Part shown: piece by piece, positions 45,638-56,376 of the stretch
Position numbering within the stretch: the first letter of the stretch is position 1
How the letters are laid out: each line of letters starts with the position of its first letter
NCBI GenBank assembly: GCA_033439255.1
Contig: CM065885.1
Span: 682,001 to 746,000 of the forward strand
Source of the DNA: Hericium rajendrae
Taxonomy: Eukaryota > Basidiomycota > Agaricomycetes > Russulales > Hericiaceae
DNA length: 64,000 nt
Direction: 5' to 3'
Made by a program: the position numbers and the translations under genes
Notes under the pieces: model-generated
Told to the model about the DNA's origin: nothing
The model's input: only the letters and a program-made list of their open reading frames with translations
Databases searched by the model: none

Positions 45638-47437
45638 GCAACATGTCGGTCACCGGAGGCAAACCGGAGGCACTGTGCTCCATCGGCGAAAGAATGTCAG
45701 CGAGACCTAGCTTTGCAAAGCTTTGCAAACCCTAGAATGGTCATCTGTTGCCGTGCTTTCTACCGCTCAGGACCTTGCAATATAATTATGGTATGGTTAC
45801 TGGCATAGGCACAAAATCTGTCACAATGCTTCGCAAAGTTGCGATCATTTGACAAAGCACAACAATCCTCAGCTAGCACGATAAATCTGGGTAATGATTC
45901 TGTGGTCATTGGCATAGCCCGACTAGGTTGCTATCTGCCTGGTTATTTCATAGTTTGTAGAACATATATTTTGATTGTTTCCATCGCACGAAATTGGATA
46001 AAAGTTTAATTAAATAGTATTAATACTCTGATACACAGCTAAGTACAATGAACGAACCGAACCGTATCTACTTATATCTATGTCTACCCCATGGGGGTAC
46101 ATATATCTGCTGAGCGATACTCGGGTGTCACCAAAATGTGCTGACCGTAACTGCGCAGGGCGCCGCGAGCATTGCTGACGCACGAAAGCGCCCCACGCGA
46201 TAGACGGCGCCATGAGAGAATCACCGGATCCTAGATGCGGGGCCACGCATTGGTACTTCACAGCACTTGAGCACTCAGCGACGGCGGGGCACCATCTCAT
46301 AATCCCGAGGAAAACCACAAGCAATAGAGTGTTCAGGAGTCCCGGGAGCGCATCGCATCCATGGCCACCGACAGAGCCTGCAAGATATGCCAATAAGGGC
46401 TGTAGAATCTCGTAGGAGTTGATGATTTAACGGAAGAGGTGGCACAAGCAAAGGACGGGGACGTGCGAAGCTAGTAGGGTAAGAGGGAAAAGGAGAGTTT
46501 GGCGAATAAAAGCAGGCGCACCGAGCAGTACTTAAGTGAAGACCTGAGCAACTTTAGGGCCGGCTCAAAACTACCTCGGCATTAAGATCAGAGCATAAAC
46601 GCGAGGAGTTCGGCGATCTAGTTGGACTTACTCAACGATATATCAAGCTTTGGGACGTGTCCCAAGGCGGGCGCAGGTGGGCGAGGCCTTCGCGTCGTCG
46701 CTGCCTCCATGCGGTGAATTGCAAAGCATCTGCAACGCTTACACAACCAGCTTGTATTGCTTTGCGTTGCTTTGCAGTGGCTCACCGAACCGGGTGGCAC
46801 GATCCAATCTCCGCCTGGCAGTAGCTGCTCCTCACATTTTCGCTGATGTCCTTGTCCAATATTGCGAGCGTCCGAGGTTGCTCTCTGCGATGTACTTACA
46901 ACAGCGAGATCGCTTCAATACACTGCTTCTCCCGCTCACGACTGTGACGACCTCTGTACAGTGCTATCCATGCATCATTTCTTATCGAGACGATAGCAGG
47001 AAAACACGCATACACGCGTTCCCCGAGTCCCTCACGCCTACCGCCTGCTTCGAGGTCTGTGCGCGGCAAGCTTTCTTATGTGCCACCAGTACGGTGTGGT
47101 TCTAACGAAGCGCATCGATAGGAAATGTGGATGAATCGTACGAGGACGATCACATCCTATTGAGAACGCTCGGGGATCGAATTGTCAGTCGTGAGACTTA
47201 CTTTCTATGGCTCTGAACGAGATCGCGATCGTGTCTGGGTCTCCCCAAGGCCACCTCTGACTCAAAGAGGAGTCGATGGTCAGGATAAGTTGGATATCTG
47301 ACGCTACCGGGTCCTCACGCGGACGCAGAGCCGATATCGCTGGAATATGAGTAAAAAGGATATCTAATGGATAGTTCGTCTCATGTAAAGTACAAATATA
47401 GAATTCCGGTGGGTATGAAAGGGGGATCGACAACGCA
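45638..47437. other. Intergenic with duplicated leader fragment
   Basis: No gene is supported. The 46.92-47.01 kb part (CTGCTTCTCCCGCTC .. TATCGAGACGATAGC) duplicates the leader of the zinc-finger relic at 55.37-55.44 kb. A 151-codon frame here spans this duplicated non-coding segment and is dismissed. Confidence 0.45.
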
Positions 47438-48530
47438 TCAGCAGCGATCTACAAGCGTACCGATGGGTGCCGCCGCCAGCGGGCCTTTGCCAGTCACGCT
47501 CTGCGAGTCCTTCTTCTTGGCATCTGTATCTCGGGTTAGAAATTGATAGGGAGCATTGCAGTGAACGACTCACCCATTTTCGCGGCCCAAGCCTCATATT
47601 CGTCAGGATACCACTCCTTGGCGTGTTTGATGATTGCGACGTATGCCTTTTGCAAAGCGTAGTCGGGAGGCCAGTGACGAGGGGCTTTGGTGGCAAGCTT
47701 GTGAGCATCTTTGGCTAATTCTACATCGAAATATGCAGTAGCATATAGAATAAAGCCTACAACATACATATCTTCAGCTTAAGAAATGAATGAGATAATC
47801 ACGATCAATGGACTGACGAGGTTTCCAGAAGTTGGAAGTTCGGCCTAGCTCATACAGCTCTATGCATTTGAAGTCTCGCCTGGAAGGCTCGGTGGCGTCT
47901 CTGACCATTGGCATTGAGCGCTGACATTCATGATCCTCTGCGCTTTCAAAATCAATGATTATCGGACGGCCATTACAGTTGAGAATGTTGCGCGGGTCAA
48001 GATCGCAGTGTTCTACACCGGCGTCGTGAATGGCCTGGACCGCTTCGACGACAGCATCTCTACGAAAGAACATGAGACTCATGGGCCAGACTATGGATGT
48101 TATACACTGACCTAAAAGCAGGATCGACATATTGAAGTAGCTCGTACAAAGGCTCGCCGCAGTCGTCCATCACCAGACAGCCAGTAGGACCTTCCTCCGA
48201 ATCGCCGATAAAGTAGCCATAGCTATGCGGTATGCATTTTCCTTGGAGATGCTTCAACTTGTCGAAGTAGATCCGCGCTTCGTTGTCAAGACGCTCGAGA
48301 GCGCGTCGTCCATAAGCAAATTTGCAGACAACCTTGACGGGAGAATCGTCCAGCGCGGAAGTCAACGTTCCCCGCTGCAGTTCAACTCGCCCATTCTCCT
48401 TAATAAGTTTATTGGACTGGAAAGCAAGGTCGGGCGAGGAGGGGGCGTTGGGTTCGGAGTTACGAAGTGTATACTTCAGAAAACGGAGGTCTTTAGAATA
48501 CCGCACAAGAACGGAGACAGAAAGGGACAT
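47438..48530 (-). CDS. Protein-kinase-like protein K2
   Basis: A member of a fungal protein-kinase-like family. Exon 1: MSLSVSVLVRYSKDLRFLKY, then VKVVCKFAYG (Lys expected to hold ATP) and NEARIYFDKLKHLQ (alpha-C Glu), HSYGYFIGDSEEGPTGCLV (hinge). Exon 2: AVQAIHDAGVEHCDLDPRNI with catalytic Asp and Asn, and IIIDFESAEDHECQ, which replaces DFG by DFE. Exon 3: the C-lobe helices (YFDVELAKDAHKLATKAP, YALQKAYVAIIKHAKEWYP). A short last exon ends GTLVDRC. Introns of 45-60 nt separate them. The key kinase residues are kept, so phosphotransfer is possible, though DFE and the small C-lobe make a choline/aminoglycoside-kinase-like role an alternative. No signal peptide. Confidence 0.7.
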
Positions 48531-48585
48531 GATGGTGAAGATGGCAAGGAACGATGGATCAGTTAGGTGACGGTCTGAACACTGA

Positions 48586-48595
48586 CTTAAATACG
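48586..48595 (-). promoter_or_regulatory. TATA-like element shared by K2 and K4
   Basis: CGTATTTAAG on the minus strand, about 56 bp before the K2 start; the identical word is at 50562-50571, about 74 bp before K4. A CACGTG lies further upstream in both (48635-48640; 50622-50627 and 50633-50638). Confidence 0.5.
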
Positions 48596-48689
48596 TCGAG
48601 AGAATAATGACTGAACGGCTCATTGTGCCACCCCCACGTGTTACGCACGACGCCTCTCGCAAAGCCAACGCAAAGCGTACCCGAAAGAT

Positions 48690-49230
48690 CTGCTGGCAGG
48701 GGTCTTTATAGCAAGCTTGCGAACGTTGCTCGCCAAATCTTGTCCTCCTACGCAGTCTTGAGCAAGATGCAACCTAGAACTTATGAAACATTCAGCGTGA
48801 GCATTAGCAGATCACGATCAAGCGACTGACAAGGTCTCCAAAAGTCAGATGCTTAATTCAGCTCGTATAGTTGGGGGAAATTGAACGCTTCCCGAGAAGG
48901 TTCGATGGCATCTCTGATGATCGGCAGCCTGACTCTCATTCGTGGTCCTCGGCTTGCTCAAAGTCCACGACCTTCAGATGGCCATTATGGTTGAGGATAT
49001 TACTTACGCACGCTAAGACCTCCGAGATGCTTGAGCCGGCTTTATGGATTGCATCGACCGCGTGATGCATCGACCACGGCGTCTGTGGAGGGCGTAAGAT
49101 TAGTACGAAACACTGTAGTCCTGGATGTTGACCTAAAGGTGGGATCGGCGTACTGTACCATTCAGTGCAGCGGCTCGTCACGGCCATCCATCAGCGTGCT
49201 CCCACCCACGACTTCGTCATGATTATTCTG
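48690..49230 (-). pseudogene. Protein-kinase-like copy K3 (broken)
   Basis: Pieces of the kinase-like family without an intact frame: HHAVDAIHKAGSSISEVLAC, NILNHNGHLKVVDFEQAEDH and a decayed C-lobe remnant near 48.7 kb. The ATP-binding N-lobe is missing and the catalytic loop has been altered. Lies between K2 and K4. Confidence 0.7.
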
Positions 49231-49377
49231 TAGAGGAAGTATCACCTGATTGTTCAGAACGGAGTCCTCAAGTACACAGCATGGCTAGAACACAATGGAT
49301 ATCCTGTTGGAGTTGGTTGTCTATGGAAAATACAGATGCGAATGTCCGGTAGGTATAAAAGATGCATCAGACACGCA

Positions 49378-50488
49378 TCAGCAGCCATCCGCAGGCAAAT
49401 CAATGGGCGCTGCTGTCAGCGGTGCGTTGTCCGTCAGCGGTGCATTGTCAGACGCACTCGGCATGGCTGTCTTCTGGGCATCTGTGCGTCTCGGGTCACA
49501 AAGCGATGTATAAAGCATGAGGGCATATGACTCACCCATCCTCGCCAGCCAAGCTTCGTATTGCTCCGGATACCACTCCTGGGCATGTCTGATTATTGCT
49601 TGATATGCCCTCTGCAAGGCATAATCGTGTGGCCATTTACGAGGAGCTCTTGCAGCAAGCTTATGAGCGTCTTTGGCGAATTCTATGTCATGATATGCAG
49701 TCGCAAACAGGATGCGCCCTAGAGCACGAGAGTTGATCAGTGTCAAGATGCGTAAGTGCGGTCGATGGACTGACCAGGTTTCCAGAAGTTGGAGTTCCGG
49801 CAGAGCTGATACAACTCGGGACAATTGAAAAGGCGCCGCGAAGGTTCGGTGGCATCTCTGATCATCGGTAGCCCGCGTTCACATACATGATCCTGGGCCT
49901 CTTCGAAATCAATGATCACCGGACGGCCGTTGTCGTCGAGGATGTTGCGCGCCTCAAGATCGAGATGCTCAACGCCAGCTTCGTGGATGGCATTGACTGC
50001 GTCGACGACAGCATCCCTGAGAAGAAGGCATGAGATTCATGGGCCACACTATGAGCGTTAGATACTGACCTGAAAGTGGGATCAGCATATCGGAGCATCC
50101 TCGGCAGCGATTCGCCGCAGTCCTCAAGCACTAGACAACCGGTGCAACCCTTGGCCGAATCGCCGATAAAGTGGCCATAAATATAGGGTACGCATTTGCC
50201 TTGAAGATGCTTCAGCTTGTCGAAGTAGATGCGTGTTTCATGCTTCTGACGCTCAAGGGCGGGTTGTCCATAGACAAACTTGCAGACAACGTGAGCTGGA
50301 GAGCCATCCTTCCCGGGGATCAGCATCCCCCGCCAGAGCTCGACTTTCTCATGCAGCTGAATGAGCGCACTGGCCTCGAAGGCGAGGTGGGGCGAATTGG
50401 CAGCATTTGGGGCGGAATTATGAAGCACGAAGTTCAGGACACTGAGATCTCTGGTGTAGATGGGAGGAATGGAGACAGAAAGTGACAT
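49378..50488 (-). CDS. Protein-kinase-like protein K4
   Basis: Same family and exon plan as K2. Exon 1: MSLSVSIPPIYTRDLSVLNF, VVCKFVYG, HETRIYFDKLKHLQGKC, YGHFIGDSAKGCTGCLVLED. Exon 2: AVNAIHEAGVEHLDLEARNI (catalytic Asp and Asn kept), VIIDFEEAQDHVCERG. Exon 3: AYHDIEFAKDAHKLAARAPR, YALQRAYQAIIRHAQEWYPE. The final exon has a short imperfect repeat (DNAPLTDNAPLTAAP) and ends PADGC. The alpha-C Glu of K2 (NEAR) reads HETR here, a conservative match. No disruption seen. Confidence 0.7.
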
Positions 50489-51135
50489 GGTAGCGATGAT
50501 GACAAGAGAAATAGAGTGACAGGATATTTGGTGGACTGGGGAGAGTCGGACTGGATGCAGGCTTAAATACGCCAGAGAACAATAAACTCCCGAAGTTCAA
50601 GAACGCCAGTTGGGCCACACACACGTGTTTTTCACGTGGCTCGGGCCTGGAATTCCTGGGCGTCTATCGATCTTCTTCTGAGCGGCATCAAAGCGACATT
50701 GAATTTGCATCATCCCGCCTGCCCTCATCCCATCGCAAGCGTACGTTGCAATTTGTGTCAGTTAAGTAGATCCTTGTTCAAATACTGCTCGACCGTTCAT
50801 ATCGTGGAAATGTCGAGTCTTAGACATGATTCATCCAGTTCTGATCTCCTGACTGTCTTCGCCAACTTCCTCTGCACCATGCAATTGCGACGTCGCGACG
50901 GGCCTAGTGTATGTACATCGACGTCCGCAAATCAATGCGTGCAAGGCACCAAAGCTCAGCCTCGCTGAAGACCACGAGGACAGACAATGGGTGTTGGAAC
51001 TAGTAAGCCCTTCATTGTTCTGCAAATAGACACATGATTTCTGCGAGTGCGTTAAATGTGGGACTCTGTCACCGCTATTCGTTCTTCCCTACCCGTCTGT
51101 GCCCCCCATTTTTCGTCATAGGACTTTCTTTACCG
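50489..51135. other. Divergent intergenic region
   Basis: Promoters of K4 (minus) and the next plus-strand gene. Two CACGTG words at 50622 and 50633. No gene. Confidence 0.4.
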
Positions 51136-52736
51136 ATGACTTCACAGCAAGACCGGCCACGAAGTCCTTCTTCAAATAATTCCTCGCTCGATTTTCCATC
51201 GGAAAAGATCGGTCAGATCCCACCATTTCCCCTAGTCACACCGCCACGCCTCGCGCAACGAGCGCATGTGCCTCCGCCGTTGCCCTTATTCGCGGGCCAT
51301 ATCTCCACGAGCGAGCAGATCTCGCCGACAATCCTTCATTTGCAGCGTGCTACGTCTAATGTTGCCAATGCACAACAAGCTCCTGCTCTTATTTCCGTAT
51401 TGGAGGGCAGCAGCGACGATAGCAACGAGGGCGGGCCAGCAAGCCATGATGGCGGATCAGGAAGCGCCGACGATGAAGCAGGAAATGACGATGGCAGCTC
51501 AGAAAGTACTGGAACCGGAAGCGATAACGGCGGGGCAGAAACCGACGGCGGCAGCGGTTACTGCTCTGGGCCTACAGTGCCAGAGCCTCCAGTGCCAGAG
51601 CCTGGCGTTGCGGAGCTTCTAGCCCGGCCTCTCCGTCCTTGCGAACCTGCAAATGAGGGCGACATTCACAACCTACTTGATGCTCTTTGGGTTGAATTAC
51701 CCGCCGTCCCAGATCTATATATGAAAGACGCGCTCGGACACACAAGGAGACCGACAGCCACCGACTTGAACGTGCTGCCAGTTGAGGACCAGTTGGAGAA
51801 AATTGTATTCATGCCTGAGGAGGCCCTGGATGATTTTCAAGCTGAAGTTGCCACTCTACTCCGCGAGATTCCTGTTGACCTTTCAAATGACGCTCACAAG
51901 GCTTTTCTGCAGCGTATCTCGCCTTGCGATAATGCGCTAGATTGCCCGAAGGTGATTAACTCGGAGGTGGATACCGAGGATTGGACGAATCAAGTCATAT
52001 TCAGACCCGCCTTGGCCATCGTACATGCCATTATTCATGGAAGCATTCTTGAAGGCGAACACTCAGAACCACGATACCCCATCCTTTCATCCGCCCACAG
52101 CAGCCGTGCGAACAAGCCCGACGGGAATCTCACTCTTGGAGGGCGCCATCCCAACGATGTAATTGGGCTTTGCATTGAAGACAAGCCGCATGGTGTCCTC
52201 TCTGCCTCCCAGAATCCGTTGGAACCAGTGCAGCTAGTTCCAGATGACTCCGAGTTTGAGGGCGCCGCGCATAAATTCAACTGGCCGCGATCGGCATCGG
52301 ACCTCACTCACAATGAGGATATCGGAAGCAAGATAGTGGTCCAGGTATTTGATTTTACTTGTGCCAGCCGCGAGAAATGTCTCACTTTCTGATCTAGATA
52401 TGGTCACAACTGATCGTATGGAGAGCCCGCTGGGGTATCTTGACCTCGATGGATGCTACTGTTTTCTATGCCAAGAATGAGGAACAAGATAACACTCTCT
52501 ACATGACCGGGGCCTATTATCGACGGCAACCTGTCTTATTCCTGGCAGTGTGCTGGATGTTGGCGGCGTCTGGGTTGAAGACGCTCAACTCGCTCCCACG
52601 TATGCCTGCTGCTGACACAACTTGGTGGACATGGTACGTAAGGAATTTCAGAAAGCCTGGCTTCATCCTTGAGTGCGTTTCTCCCTTGCGTGCCTTCTAA
52701 TTCCGCTAATGTGCATGCTTTTTTAGTTTGCTCTGA
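51136..52736 (+). CDS. Fungal hypothetical protein, possible nuclease-like fold
   Basis: Not firmly recognised. It starts MTSQQDRPRSPSSNNSS; an in-frame upstream extension exists but is hydrophobic and unlikely. Residues about 1-200 are disordered: Pro-rich, then a Ser/Asp/Gly-rich acidic tract. A folded C-terminal part begins near VAELLARPLRPCEPANEGD. It includes GRHPNDVIGLCIEDKPHGVL and, after an intron (52343-52397, gtattt..atctag), QIWSQLIVWRARWGILTSMD and YMTGAYYRRQPVLFLAVCWM. A second intron (gtgcgt..ttttag) gives the end FILDLL. The E-x-K (IEDKP) followed by a Gln-containing helix recalls PD-(D/E)XK-type cores; this is weak inference only. Lies inside the kinase array on the opposite strand. 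Confidence 0.6.
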
Positions 52737-53373
52737 CCAATCAAGCGCATTCCATCTGCTGACGGTGCGGAAAACACAATTCACGATCCATTACAGACTA
52801 TGGAAGTTTCTCAGATCCCCATTTATGTTCAATACCATTATTTTCGTGTACTTGACTGAGCAACGTTCCGTCGAATTATTCGGGCTTGCTGTTTGAATAT
52901 ATACATATCATTGTTTTGGACGACTGCAGGCATACTTTACACCATGACGCGGCTAAGCAGAGATATAGCTGACAGATGAAACAGCGACCAGCATCTGGCA
53001 GTCAGATGAAACTATACAGCGAGACAGGCGAGGCTCGCAACTGCTTCAGAGAATCCTTTGGAATTGTCAATGTTGTCACCACCCGGGGTTTACACACGAC
53101 ATGTGTTGGAAACAGATGAAGTGTCGCCTACGATAGCCGCAGACCCATGACAGCAGTCGCCTAGTGTTACTCACCTTGGAAACCTAAGCGTCGTATTAGC
53201 TTGAATACCTAGCACATCTTGGGTCTCAGAGTTGGTGAATTTTAACGAACTGTAGATGGACTCGCTCGCGGTCAGAACTTGTGGCATATCGTACAATAAT
53301 TATCCTAGAATTGGTTCTTCACATTTAGAAGACAAATTCGAAGATATGGTTGGTGTGAAAAGCATATCAAGCA
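52737..53373. other. Intergenic, nothing identified
   Basis: Convergent 3' flanks. Short GTCGCCTA words at about 53123 and 53157 recall the minisatellite core at 4.2 kb, but there is no tandem array. Confidence 0.35.
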
Positions 53374-54459
53374 TCAGCAGTCATCTACAGGCGTACCAAG
53401 GGCCGCCGCCGCCAGGGGTTCGCTGTCAGACGCACTCGGCGTGGCTGTCTTTTGGGCGTCTGCGTCTCGGGTCACAAAATGATGCACACACTTGAAACTA
53501 TGCGACTCACCGATCCTCGCGAGCCAAGCTTCGTACTGTTCCGGATACCACAACTTCGCATGTTCGATTATTGCATGATATGCCTTTTGCAAAGCGAAGT
53601 CGTGTGGCCAACTAGAAGGAGCTTCCGCAGCCAGCTTACGTGCGTCTTTGGCCAGCTCTATATCGTAGTATGCAGTAGCAAATATGATATAGCCTAGGGG
53701 ATATGAATTGATCAGTACCAAAAAGCGAGAACTACGGATGATAGACTTACCAGGTTTCCAGAAGTTGGATTCTGAACAGAGCTGATACAGCTCAGGACAA
53801 TTGAAATCGTCGCGCGAAGGCTCGGTGGCGTCTCTGACCATCGGCAGTCCGCGTTCACATACATGGTCCTGGGCCTCTTCGAAATCGATGATTATTGGAC
53901 GGCCTTCGTGATCGAGAATATTGCACGCTTCAAGATCAAGGTGTTCGACTCCGGCTTCGTGAATAGCACTAACTGCATCGACGACAGTATCTCTGGGGAG
54001 AATGTATAAGGCTCATGGCCGATACTGAGCATTGATCACGGACCTGAAAGCGGGCTCAGCATATTCGAGCATCCTCGGCAACGGCTCGCCGCAATAGTCT
54101 AGCACGAGACAGCCAGCAGGTCCTTCGTACGTGTCACCGATAAAGTAGCCATAGCTGTGGGGTATCCATACGCCTTGGAGGTGTTTGAGCTTGCCAACAT
54201 ACAGACGTGCCTCCTTGGCGACGCGCTCGAGGGCATTTTCACCATAAGCAAACTTGCAGACAACTTGGACTGGAGAGCCGTCTCGTCCAGGGCTTAGCGT
54301 TCCACGCCAGATCTTGACTCGTTCATTCTCCTGGACGAATTCACAGCCCTCGAAAGCAAGATCGGGCAAGTGAACGTTTGGTTCAGTGTTGCGAAGGACA
54401 AACTTCAGGACCCGGAGATCTCTAGTGTAGATTGGAGGAATGGCGACTGAGAGAGACAT
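53374..54459 (-). CDS. Protein-kinase-like protein K5
   Basis: Same family and exon plan as K2 and K4. MSLSVAIPPIYTRDLRVLKF; VVCKFAYG (ATP-site Lys); KEARLYVGKLKHLQGVW; HSYGYFIGDTYEGPAGCLVL. Exon 2: AVSAIHEAGVEHLDLEACNI, IIIDFEEAQDHVCERGLPMV. C-lobe: AYYDIELAKDARKLAAEAPS, FALQKAYHAIIEHAKLWYPE. Ends LGTPVDDC. The position between catalytic Asp and Asn holds Cys (LEACN) where K2 and K4 have Arg; the Asp and Asn themselves are present. Frame intact. The element GACCTGAGCGCTTGGCTC lies 161 bp upstream, and a BET2 fragment lies 0.4 kb upstream. Confidence 0.7.
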
Positions 54460-54619
54460 TTCATGCAGCAAGGAAAAACCAAGGAAACCTGGTAACGACT
54501 CGTTGTCCTTACCGTACCTATAAAAAAGCGCATCTGAACAATGAAGACAAAGTAACAATGGATGACCCTCGCCTCGGGCAGCCTCGAGCTCGTCGCTTGA
54601 GCGTTCGCGGGCCGGGACG

Positions 54620-54637
54620 GACCTGAGCGCTTGGCTC
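54620..54637 (-). promoter_or_regulatory. Conserved upstream element, K5
   Basis: GACCTGAGCGCTTGGCTC, 161 bp upstream of the K5 start; one mismatch to the K6 copy. Confidence 0.55.
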
Positions 54638-54832
54638 GTCAAGATCACGGCAGTACTGCCGTTGCTGCTTGCTCTCGCTCACAATATTTGCTGTTATCAT
54701 CCTATGGACCTGGTGCTATACTAAGGTCAGAAGGATATTCACAGATTACCACCTAGAATGGCGTCTGGCAGCAATTACAAGCAGATACCATAGCGCGTCA
54801 TCTCTACTAAAGATGTTAGAACTTAGCAAATG

Positions 54833-54990
54833 ACTTGTCGATCTGCACCTCAAAGGCGTTCAAACACCCGGTAGGATACGTTTCAACTCTATGACTGACA
54901 GTGAGGACTGTGTCGAGCACGCATACCTCGAATTTGCGGCAGATCTCTCCGAATCAACGCCATCAACTGGGCCCTCTGCCTCTCTGCTCG
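54833..54990 (+). pseudogene. Fragment of the Rab GGTase beta gene
   Basis: Two blocks match the first exons of the intact gene at 57.8 kb: CTTGTCGATCTGCACCTCAA (54834-54853) and, after a gap, ATCAACGCC..TACTGGGC-like AATCAACGCCATCAACTGGG with GCCCTCTGCCTCTCTGC (to about 54988). In the intact gene these encode LLVDLHVK and [12 protein letters not shown]. It lies just upstream of K5, as the real gene lies just upstream of K6, so it was probably copied together with the kinase gene. Confidence 0.65.
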
Positions 54991-55359
54991 CAAAGGCATT
55001 ACGAGGGCCCAAGGGCTGATCGAGGTTGTCTTCATGGGATGACGAATCGGGTATATGCTTATTCTCTGCGCGATTGTGCGTGCTCACATCTATATCTTCT
55101 ACAGTGGCATAATTGGGCCAGCTGAAAATGAAGTCGCCCTTTCTCGAACACCATAGCGCCGCCGCATGCCCGCACACGTTCAAGCGTACGATTCTTCAGC
55201 GCCAACACTTGTTTTTTCTAGCTAGTCTCTGTCTCAAACGGGAATCCTTTCCTCAGAGCAACGTTGCAGGCAGCGCATGCCTCCTTCTTCCTTCGACTGC
55301 GGCAATGCTGCGGTCCCAGTCCTTATAAGGTTTCTGTGCTACGCATTGCCAAACCATTC

Positions 55360-55450
55360 GAATAAGACTGCTTCTCCCGCTCGCGATGGAATCCGCGCTG
55401 CGCTATCCGTGAATCACTTCCTATCGAGACGATAGCGAGAAGCCACGCTT
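55360..55450. repeat. Leader segment duplicated at 46.92-47.01 kb
   Basis: ACTGCTTCTCCCGCTC followed by GCTATCC and TATCGAGACGATAGC, in the same order and spacing as at 46.92 kb. Confidence 0.6.
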
Positions 55451-55584
55451 TTGATCCCGCAGCCCGCGGCCGACCTCGAATTCTCCGTAGCAAGTCTTCT
55501 CGAGCCTCGTAAGTGCTATATAACTCCAGCGTCCAAGGCCGGCCATCTGCACCATCACAGTACTCACCCCGTCAAATCAGCTAC

Positions 55585-56031
55585 GATGACCACACAGCCC
55601 GAGGATGACGCCGCTGGCCACATGCTTTCTCCATCTCTGTCGTAGGTCCCCGCTCCCCGCGTCAAAGAAGTGCGTCCTCACAAGCGTTCCGAGCATCAGT
55701 GCCCCTCAGCCTCCCGTTGCCGACCCCTGGAGGCATGCGTACGCTCGTTACATCCGCAGCATTATTTCCGTTCTTCTCGAGCTGTCACTGCCATCCCTTA
55801 CTGACTGCGCTTGTGGCAGGTTTCGCTCGTGTGTACAATTTAAAAGCACACATGGAGAGCCACAAGCCCGGCCGGCCGCAGCCCCATGTGTGCCCCACAC
55901 CGGAATGCGGCAGGCGATTCTCCCGCAAGCATGATTTGAAGCGTCATGCTGCTGCGATCCATGGTGGACAAGCTTCGTCCGTTGTGGCCAGGAACTCGAC
56001 GAACGCGTCTGCTATGGATCAAATCGATTAA
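55585..56031 (+). pseudogene. C2H2 zinc-finger gene, decayed copy
   Basis: Paralogue of the gene at 41.7 kb. The ATG frame (MTTQPEDDAAGHMLSPSLS) meets a TAG after 19 codons; the same frame then continues through a basic stretch (VRPHKRSEHQCPSASRC). A phase-1 intron of 50 nt (gttctt..tggcag) falls at the same place in finger 1 as in the paralogue. Finger 2 is perfect (CPTPEC-x12-HAAAIH). Finger 1 keeps RFARVYNLKAHMESH, but the two Cys positions are His (HPQH). The early TAG, altered finger and weak donor suggest decay, although finger 2 looks well kept. Confidence 0.5.
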
Positions 56032-56376
56032 GATGGTGAGCTCCAGGTTTGCGTGTCCCCTGCACAATTAGTCTTAATATGTATGCATGTCATCTAGACC
56101 AGCTAGTGTTAGCTCTGTTGCGGAACGCGAGGATGACGGTGGACCCGTGATAGTTACGAGACGCAGGTTAGGAAGACAGATGATGCGTGTCGCCTCGTGC
56201 AGAATTCACTTGGTACATGTTTACAGATAACGAGTTGTATTCTCAACGTCAAAGAGAACGCGGAGAGTTCTGCACCTCATAATTAACCGTGTCGAACTGC
56301 TCTGGACCACATACGATTAAAAGCGCAACAAATGCAGAGTTATGACGGATATAAAACAGTGTAGGTCCAGCACGCC

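Noticed and set aside
46650-47105. 151-codon plus-strand frame as a gene
   Set aside because: It spans a segment duplicated from a non-coding leader and has no motif or splice logic.
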